A DNA stretch of 10,245 bases from Alphaproteobacteria bacterium (GTDB taxonomy: Bacteria > Pseudomonadota > Alphaproteobacteria > JAEULC01), in NCBI GenBank assembly GCA_020851015.1, contig JADZDN010000428.1, positions 1 through 10,245 on the forward strand, read 5' to 3'. Numbering within the stretch: the stretch's first letter is position 1; each line of letters starts with the position of its first letter. A program made the translations under genes and the position numbers. Positions 6,348-10,245 of the stretch are shown piece by piece. Under the pieces are notes generated by a model, which was not told the origin of the DNA, did not search any database, and saw only the letters and a program-made list of their open reading frames with translations.

Positions 6348-6893
6348 ATGTCACAACGATACCAGCTGCCTCTCGCTCGGATGCTCGGTTCCGCGCTCCT
6401 CGCGACGGCCGTTCTGCTGGCCGTGCCGATTGATGCGAGTTACGATTTGACCTCGGTCAAGTCGGCGTTTGCAAAGGACGGCAACGGTGGCGGCGGCGGG
6501 TCGGGCGGTGGAGGAGGTTCCGGCGGCGGCAGCGGTGGATCGGGCGGCGGTTCCGGCGGCGGTTCCGGCGGTGGTTCCGGCGGTGGCGGTTCCGGCAGCG
6601 GGGGCTCCGGCAGCAGTGGTTCGGGCGGTTCGGGCAGCGGCGGCCACGGCGGCTCGAATTCGGCGGGTGCCGACAACAGCGGATCATCCGGCCATGGCAG
6701 CGCCAATTCCGGGCCGGGAAGCGTCAACAGCGGGCGCGGCAAGGCAAGCGCGGCGAATGGGCGGCAACGCGGCGAGCTCGAGGCCCGCGGGCGGGCCAAC
6801 CAGCCGGGAGAAGATGCGCAGGGTCGACAAGCCGAGCTGGAGGCCCGCGGCCGCGCCAACGAGCCGGGCGAGGACCGGCGTTCGGCGAACTGA
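6348..6893 (+). CDS. secreted Gly/Ser-rich low-complexity protein with C-terminal duplicated motif
   Basis: This 181-residue protein has no assignable function. Residues 1-42 form a signal peptide: basic start, hydrophobic core LGSALLATAVLLAVPI (13-28), and a probable cut after SAFA (42). Residues 45-104 are almost purely Gly and Ser, mostly GGGS/GGSG units, followed by a Ser/Asn/Gly region. The C-terminus carries two copies of (G/A)ELEARGRAN(Q/E)PGED at 142-156 and 162-176, charged and probably helical. Such proteins (signal, Gly-rich linker, charged tail) recur in alphaproteobacteria as uncharacterised exported proteins. The frame is open from 6243, but AAAGGA 7 nt before ATG 6348 and the signal peptide decide the start. 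It is flanked by hairpins on both sides, so it is probably transcribed alone. A surface, matrix or envelope role is possible but unproven. Confidence 0.75.
   Translation: MSQRYQLPLARMLGSALLATAVLLAVPIDASYDLTSVKSAFAKDGNGGGGGSGGGGGSGGGSGGSGGGSGGGSGGGSGGGGSGSGGSGSSGSGGSGSGGHGGSNSAGADNSGSSGHGSANSGPGSVNSGRGKASAANGRQRGELEARGRANQPGEDAQGRQAELEARGRANEPGEDRRSAN
6480..6659 (+). repeat. short tandem GGC/GGT/TCC-type repeat encoding poly-Gly/Ser
   Basis: This stretch is built from imperfect repeats of units such as GGCGGTTCC and encodes residues 45-104 of the secreted protein. It is prone to replication slippage and to collapse in assembly, so the unit number may vary between strains or reads. Confidence 0.85.
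6771..6875 (+). repeat. 60-nt-period direct repeat (duplicated 15-residue motif)
   Basis: Nucleotides 6771-6815 and 6831-6875 encode near-identical ELEARGRAN(Q/E)PGED motifs, offset by exactly 60 nt. Many codons differ only at synonymous positions, which implies an old duplication kept by selection on the protein. Confidence 0.8.
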
Positions 6894-6909
6894 CCGGCCG
6901 TCACGCGAT

Positions 6910-6935
6910 GCTGGCGTAGCCGCGGCTACGCCAGC
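6910..6935. terminator. 26-bp perfect palindrome between convergent genes, likely bidirectional terminator
   Basis: GCTGGCGTAGCC (6910-6921) and its exact complement GGCTACGCCAGC (6924-6935) surround a central GC, giving a perfect 26-bp palindrome. It starts 16 nt after the stop of the Gly-rich gene (plus) and contains the azlD stop codon (TAG, complement of 6926-6928). The position between converging transcripts fits a shared terminator stem. There is no T-tract on either side. Confidence 0.6.
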
Positions 6936-7225
6936 GCGCGCGTCACAGCCACTGCGAAGACTGCGGCAGCAACCGCCACGAGATCGCTGCCGGTCGCCTT
7001 CATCGCGATCGCGGCGACGGCAAAGCCCAGCCATTCGGCCGGACCGCCCTTCGCCAGCGTGGGCGCCAGGATCGAGCCCATGATCGCGATCGGGATGCCG
7101 TTCAGCCAGGCGCGCACGCGGCGCGAGGATAGCGACACGAAGCGCATCATCAGAAAGCCGCCGGCGCGGCAGGCGTAGGAGACGCCCGCCATCGCCAGCA
7201 GCGCGAGCAGTATCTCAGGCGTCAT
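6926..7225 (-). CDS. azlD: AzlD-type small subunit of branched-chain amino acid exporter
   Basis: This 99-residue membrane protein is the small partner of AzlC in AzlCD/BrnEF-type exporters of branched-chain amino acids (and methionine in Corynebacterium BrnFE). It shows the family layout of about four helices: 3-18, SYACRAGGFLMMRF (16-29, a conserved region), the LNGIPIAIMGSILAP stretch (41-55), WLGFAVAAIAMKATGSD (65-81) and a final hydrophobic segment 82-97. ATG 7225 overlaps the azlC stop by 11 nt, with GGACGG just upstream inside azlC, so the two are translationally coupled. The stop lies inside the terminal palindrome. Length and overlap are normal for the family. Confidence 0.9.
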   Translation of the reverse strand: MTPEILLALLAMAGVSYACRAGGFLMMRFVSLSSRRVRAWLNGIPIAIMGSILAPTLAKGGPAEWLGFAVAAIAMKATGSDLVAVAAAVFAVAVTRALA

Positions 7226-7916
7226 GGTCCGTCCGCGCCGCGGCGACGGCGCTGCCCGCGAGCCCGCCGGCCAGGATGTACCAGTGGCCCGGCACGAAGC
7301 GGTCGACCGCCAGCGCGACGGCAACCGCGACCAGCAGGGGCGCAGCGTCGCGCCGGCCGCGCCACACCGCGACGGCGACCACGGTGAAGAAGGCCGCCAG
7401 CACGAAGTCGAGGCCGAGCGCGCGCGGATCGCTGATCGCCTGTCCCAGCGCATGGCCGAGCGCGGTCGATGCCGCCCAGGCGGCGTAGACGACCACGCCG
7501 CATCCCAGCATGTAGGCGGCGTCGTGCCGTCCCTCCAGGCGCTCGCGCAGGGCGGGCGCCCAGTTGGCCTCGGACAACAGGAACAGGGACGGGTAGACCT
7601 TGATCCACGGCACGCCGCTGAACCACGGCCGGATCGAGGCGCCCAGCAGGATATAGCGCGCATTGGCCGCCAGGATCGCGCCGCAGATCGCCGCGATCGG
7701 GATCGGGTCGCCCCAGGCCTGCAGGCTGACGAACTGGGCGGTGCCGGAATAGACCAGCATGCTCATCAGCACGGCAGTGCCCAGGGTCAGTCCCACCTGG
7801 CTGGCCAGAAGGCCGAAGGCGATGCCGAACACGAAACCGCCGGCCGCCGGCGTCGCCGCGCCGCTCAGTCCCGACCGGAAGCCGCGCCAGGTGAAGGGGG
7901 TTGCCGCCGGCTCCAT
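7215..7916 (-). CDS. azlC: AzlC-type large subunit of branched-chain amino acid exporter
   Basis: The 233-residue inner-membrane protein exports neutral amino acids together with AzlD. Family features are GFRSGLSGAATPAAGGFVFGIAFG (12-35), SMLVYSGTAQFVSLQAWG (52-69, with the conserved SGTAQF), ANARYILLGASIRPW (84-98), the SEANWA segment (115-120), and terminal helices 168-184, 192-207 and 211-227. ATG 7916 is the only usable start before the frame loses AzlC character. The nearest Shine-Dalgarno-like AAGG is about 11 nt upstream, so initiation may be weak. The frame continues far upstream (to 9101), but that part is antisense to the RubisCO-like gene and is not coding. It is divergent from the RLP-cupin unit, with a 102-nt shared control region. 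The substrate could be Leu/Ile/Val or Met. Confidence 0.9.
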   Translation of the reverse strand: MEPAATPFTWRGFRSGLSGAATPAAGGFVFGIAFGLLASQVGLTLGTAVLMSMLVYSGTAQFVSLQAWGDPIPIAAICGAILAANARYILLGASIRPWFSGVPWIKVYPSLFLLSEANWAPALRERLEGRHDAAYMLGCGVVVYAAWAASTALGHALGQAISDPRALGLDFVLAAFFTVVAVAVWRGRRDAAPLLVAVAVALAVDRFVPGHWYILAGGLAGSAVAAARTDHDA

Positions 7917-8018
7917 TTCTCTAACCGCCTTAATGGTTATAGCGTGACCACAATGGCTCGCGCCGGCGCCCGCGGTCAAGGCGTTTGATGGCGCGCGCGG
8001 GCTGGTAGACTGCGCCTC
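7917..8018. promoter_or_regulatory. divergent control region between azlCD and the RLP-cupin unit
   Basis: Toward azlC, the minus strand has GCTATAACC (TATAAC at 7936-7941), a good -10, without a clear -35 at normal spacing. Just inside it lies a small dyad, TAACC (7922-7926) and GGTTA (7935-7939), a possible operator. Toward the RLP gene, TTGATG (7985-7990) and TAGACT (8006-8011) are 15 bases apart. Initiation from that pair would start at or next to ATG 8019, which would fit the lack of a ribosome-binding site there. Both are motif-level guesses. Confidence 0.35.
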
Positions 8019-9122
8019 ATGGCCCCGAAACAGGACGCGTCCCGCCTGACCGCCATCTATCGCATCCGCGGCGACGCCGCGTCGATCGCGGCGCGCGCAG
8101 GGTCGATCGCGGTCGAGCAGAGCGTGGAAATGCCGGTCGAGGCGATCGACGACATTTCGGTGCTCCGCGAGGTGGTCGGGCGGGTCGAGGCCATTGTCGA
8201 TCTCGGCGGCGGGATGTTCGAGGCGCGGATCGCGCTGGCGGTCGCGACGACGGGCGCGGAACCCGGCCAGCTCCTCAACATGCTGTTCGGGAATTCCTCG
8301 ATCCACGACGACGTGACCTTGCACGATGCCGAGCTGCCCGATGCGCTGGCGGCGGGCTTCGGCGGGCCCAACCGCGGCATCGATGGTCTGCGCGCGCGCT
8401 GCGGGGCCGTTGGGCGCGCGATGACCTGCTCGGCCCTGAAGCCGCAGGGCCTGGCGCCCGAGGCGCTGGGTGCGATCGCCGCGCGGCTGGGCCAGGGCGG
8501 GATCGATTTCGTCAAGGACGACCACGGCCTGGCCGACCAAGCGTACAGTCCGTTCGCGCGGCGGGTGCCTGCCGTGGCGGCGGCGCTGCGCCGGTCGGGC
8601 GCGCGGACCTGCTACGTGCCGAGCCTCAGCGGCAACCTGGACGCCATGCGCGGGCAGGTCCGGCTGGCGCGCGACGAAGGCGTGGATTTCGTCTTGATCG
8701 CGCCAATGATCGCCGGGCTGGCGAACTTCCACGCCCTGGTGCGGGAATTCCCCGGCGTGGGGTTCATGACCCATCCCGCCATGGCCGGCGCGGCGCGCAT
8801 CGCCCCGCCGCTGCTGCTGGGCAAGCTGCTGCGTATGCTGGGCGGCGACGCCACGGTGTTTCCCAATCACGGCGGCCGCTTCGGCTACACCCCGGAAACC
8901 TGCCGCGCCATCGCCGGGGCGGCGCGCGGGCCGCTGGCGGGCCTCAAGCCCGGCGTGCCCGTGCCGGCGGGCGGCATGACGCCCGAGCGTGTGCCGGAGA
9001 TGCTGGAATTCTATGGCCGCGATACCATGTTGCTGATCGGCGGCGGGCTGCTGCAGGCACGCGACCGCGTGGCCGAGGCCGCCGCCGCCTTCACGCGCCA
9101 AGTCGAGGCCGCTGCCGGATAG
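8019..9122 (+). CDS. form IV RubisCO-like protein, probable 5-methylthioribulose-1-phosphate isomerase
   Basis: The 367-residue protein has the RubisCO large-chain fold but not the carboxylase residues. The N-domain has RLTAIYRIRG (9-18) and AVEQSVEMP (31-39). The barrel has ALKPQGL (139-145), where carboxylases have KPK; GIDFVKDDHG (161-170), where they have KDDE; and MTHPAMAGA (250-258) for the HRxxH segment. FPNHGGRFGY (281-290) replaces the carboxylase loop-6 wording, then AGGM (317-320, carboxylases SGG) and GGGLL (341-345). Thus Lys141, Lys166, Asp168 and His252 are kept, while the second KPK Lys, the metal-ligand Glu and the SGG Ser are changed, which excludes CO2 fixation. The adjacent cupin matches the Rhodospirillum rubrum methylthioadenosine-isoprenoid shunt, where the RLP makes methylthioxylulose-5-phosphate. 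RLPs of apionate catabolism are the alternative. No clear ribosome-binding site precedes ATG 8019. Confidence 0.85.
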   Translation: MAPKQDASRLTAIYRIRGDAASIAARAGSIAVEQSVEMPVEAIDDISVLREVVGRVEAIVDLGGGMFEARIALAVATTGAEPGQLLNMLFGNSSIHDDVTLHDAELPDALAAGFGGPNRGIDGLRARCGAVGRAMTCSALKPQGLAPEALGAIAARLGQGGIDFVKDDHGLADQAYSPFARRVPAVAAALRRSGARTCYVPSLSGNLDAMRGQVRLARDEGVDFVLIAPMIAGLANFHALVREFPGVGFMTHPAMAGAARIAPPLLLGKLLRMLGGDATVFPNHGGRFGYTPETCRAIAGAARGPLAGLKPGVPVPAGGMTPERVPEMLEFYGRDTMLLIGGGLLQARDRVAEAAAAFTRQVEAAAG

Positions 9123-9133
9123 CGAGGCCGCCG

Positions 9134-9592
9134 ATGGACCGATCCCCCCTGTTCCGCGCCGCCACCGAAGGCTTCCGCTGGGATGGCGTGGCCGAGATCG
9201 CCTACAAGCAGGAAGGCTCCGCGCCGTTCCGCGATATTTCGCGGCAGGTGCTGTTCGACGATCCCGCGCTCGGCTGCCAGCTCCGCTACTTCGAGATGCA
9301 GCCCGGCGGCTATTCCACGCTCGAGCGCCACGAACACGCGCATGCCGTGATGATCCTGCGCGGCTATGGCGCCTGCCTGGTGGGCAACGCGGTGCGCGCG
9401 GTCAAGCCGCGCGACCTGGTGTCGATCCCGCCGATGACCTGGCACCAGTTCCGCGCCTCGGCCGGCGAGGCGATGGGATTCCTGTGCATGGTCAACGCAG
9501 TGCGCGACAAGCCGCAACTGCCGGACGCCGAGCAAATGAAGGCGATCTGCGCCAATCCGGCGGTGGCGGCGTTCGTGTCCGGCGAACGCTGA
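9134..9592 (+). CDS. single-domain cupin, probable methylthioxylulose-5-phosphate sulfurylase
   Basis: This 152-residue cytosolic cupin starts 11 nt after the RLP stop, with GAGG 6 nt before ATG 9134, so the two form one operon. Cupin motif 1 is PGGYSTLERHEHAH (57-70), giving Glu64 and His66/68/70 as candidate metal ligands, followed by the turn VMILRGYG (72-79). Motif 2 is PPMTWHQFRA (99-108) with His104. Length and the RLP linkage match the R. rubrum cupin that cleaves 1-methylthio-D-xylulose-5-phosphate, releasing methanethiol and yielding 1-deoxyxylulose-5-phosphate for isoprenoid synthesis with a thiol reductant. That assignment rests on context plus my recollection of the family. Other small cupins (isomerases, dioxygenases, auxin-binding-like) share the same motifs. 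Cys118 lies on a late strand and could matter if a thiol takes part. Confidence 0.8.
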   Translation: MDRSPLFRAATEGFRWDGVAEIAYKQEGSAPFRDISRQVLFDDPALGCQLRYFEMQPGGYSTLERHEHAHAVMILRGYGACLVGNAVRAVKPRDLVSIPPMTWHQFRASAGEAMGFLCMVNAVRDKPQLPDAEQMKAICANPAVAAFVSGER

Positions 9593-9603
9593 TGCGCTTT
9601 AGG

Positions 9604-9633
9604 TTGAGTCCGGGCCGCGGATCGTGATCTAAT
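9604..9633 (+). promoter_or_regulatory. candidate sigma70 promoter for the TauA-like gene
   Basis: TTGAGT (9604-9609), 18 bases, then TCTAAT (9628-9633; five of six to TATAAT), followed by a short T-run. A transcript starting near 9640 would carry a short leader with AAGGGGG ahead of ATG 9667. It suggests the binding-protein gene has its own promoter, separate from RLP-cupin, although no terminator is seen after the cupin gene. Confidence 0.45.
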
Positions 9634-9666
9634 TTTTCCCGCAATTGCGCGACAAGGGGGTTGGAC

Positions 9667-10245
9667 ATGTCGGGAATCAAGTCGGGATTGACGCGCCGCG
9701 AACTGGGGCTGCTCGCGGCCAACATGGGCGTTGCGACCATGGCCGGCGGGATGATGTTCCCGACCGGCGCGCGCGCGCAGCAGGCCAAGGCGATCCTGGG
9801 CCATTTCGGCTCGGCCAATCCGCAGACCTTCGGCAAGGCGACCGGCGCCTACCAGAAGGGCTTCGGCGACAAGGCGACGACCGAATTCGTGACGGTCAGC
9901 GCCGGGCCGCAGATCGTCGCCGCCATGGCCGGCAACAGCATGGACATCTGCAACATCGGGTCGAGCCCGATGGTGGTGGCCTTCGCCAACAACCTGAAGA
10001 TGTCGATGGTCTACGTCGAGAAGTACATCACCGACAGCGAATGCCTGGCGGTGCGCAACGATGCCGGCATCGCCAGCCTGAAGGACCTTAAGGGCAAGAA
10101 GATCGGCCTGCCGTTCAACACCTCGGTGCATTTCTCGATGCTGGCGGCGCTCGACACGGTGGGCATGAAGGCGTCGGACGTGACGCTGGTGAACCTGAAG
10201 CCCGACTCGATCCTGGCGACCTGGAAGCGCAAGGACATCGACGCG
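9667..10245 (+). CDS. tauA: TauA-like ABC transporter periplasmic binding protein, 3' end outside window
   Basis: The first 193 residues of a periplasmic substrate-binding protein of the TauA/SsuA/NrtA group. AAGGGGG lies 6 nt before ATG 9667. A twin-arginine signal, LTRRELGLLAANMGVAT (8-24), ends at ARA (35-37), so export is probably by Tat. Mature features are SAGPQIVAAMAGNSMDI (78-94), NIGSSPMVVAFA (97-108), then ECLAVR…SLKDLKGKKIGLPF (125-150), and LVNLKPDSILATWKRKDIDA (174-193). The last two track E. coli TauA closely (EALVVKK…DLIGKRIAVPF; VNLQPPAIIAAWQRGDIDG). Family length is about 320-350 residues, so roughly half is present. ATP-binding and permease partners would be expected to the right. 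Taurine or another sulfonate is the leading substrate; the group also binds nitrate and thiamine precursors. Confidence 0.88.
   Translation, partial: MSGIKSGLTRRELGLLAANMGVATMAGGMMFPTGARAQQAKAILGHFGSANPQTFGKATGAYQKGFGDKATTEFVTVSAGPQIVAAMAGNSMDICNIGSSPMVVAFANNLKMSMVYVEKYITDSECLAVRNDAGIASLKDLKGKKIGLPFNTSVHFSMLAALDTVGMKASDVTLVNLKPDSILATWKRKDIDA

Noticed and set aside
6480..6659. GGGS-type tract resembling an engineered linker
   Set aside because: It sits in a gene with a natural signal peptide and tail, with irregular units and native codon use. Low-complexity Gly/Ser tracts are common in alphaproteobacterial exported proteins.
7215..9101. 628-residue minus-strand frame that looks like a long N-terminal extension of AzlC
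   Set aside because: Only the last 233 residues are AzlC. The rest is antisense to the RubisCO-like gene and lacks family signal, so it is not a fusion protein.
8019..9122. Carbon-fixing RubisCO large subunit
   Set aside because: The catalytic KPK, KDDE and SGG motifs are altered to KPQ, KDDH and AGG, and the protein is only 367 residues; it is a form IV RubisCO-like protein.

Overview
The window is very G+C-rich, with tightly packed genes, NNC/NNG-dominated codons and long spurious antisense reading frames. Together with the gene content (CusBA, Pyl-less MttB paralogue, RubisCO-like protein plus cupin, AzlCD, Tat-exported TauA-like binding protein), this suggests an alphaproteobacterium, perhaps Rhodospirillales-like. 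That assignment is inferred from gene content only.

Left part (1-2809, minus strand): a copper/silver efflux operon reads a small Cys-rich exported protein, then cusB, then cusA. cusA is broken. Its N-terminal ~332 codons lie on the minus strand, but the first 117 bases of the window encode a later part of the same protein (about 39 residues of the TM2-TM4 region) on the PLUS strand. The join lies at a short shared/palindromic sequence near 109-117. It is either a real inversion or a fold-back chimera from assembly or amplification. No cusC-like outer-membrane gene is visible.

Middle part (2945-6893): a Tat-type exported alpha/beta hydrolase (minus) is divergent from a HupE/UreJ-type Ni/Co permease (plus). 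The permease is followed by a trimethylamine-methyltransferase (MttB) family protein without pyrrolysine, and then by a secreted Gly/Ser-rich protein ending in a duplicated 15-residue motif. A corrinoid-dependent methyltransferase next to a possible cobalt/nickel permease may be a functional pairing.

Right part (6910-10245): a perfect 26-bp palindrome separates the Gly-rich gene from convergent azlDC (AzlCD/BrnFE-type amino-acid exporter). Divergent from azlC is a two-gene unit of a form IV RubisCO-like protein (RLP) and a single-domain cupin. This pairing matches the methylthioadenosine-isoprenoid shunt of Rhodospirillum rubrum, in which an RLP isomerises 5-methylthioribulose-1-phosphate and a cupin releases methanethiol to give DXP. 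After a good sigma70-like promoter comes the start of a TauA-like (taurine/sulfonate) periplasmic binding protein, cut by the window end. The right third therefore reads as an organosulfur neighbourhood: methylthio salvage, a transporter family that includes methionine exporters, and sulfonate uptake.

There is no gene-free gap over 300 bases, and I saw no tRNA, rRNA, CRISPR or insertion sequence.
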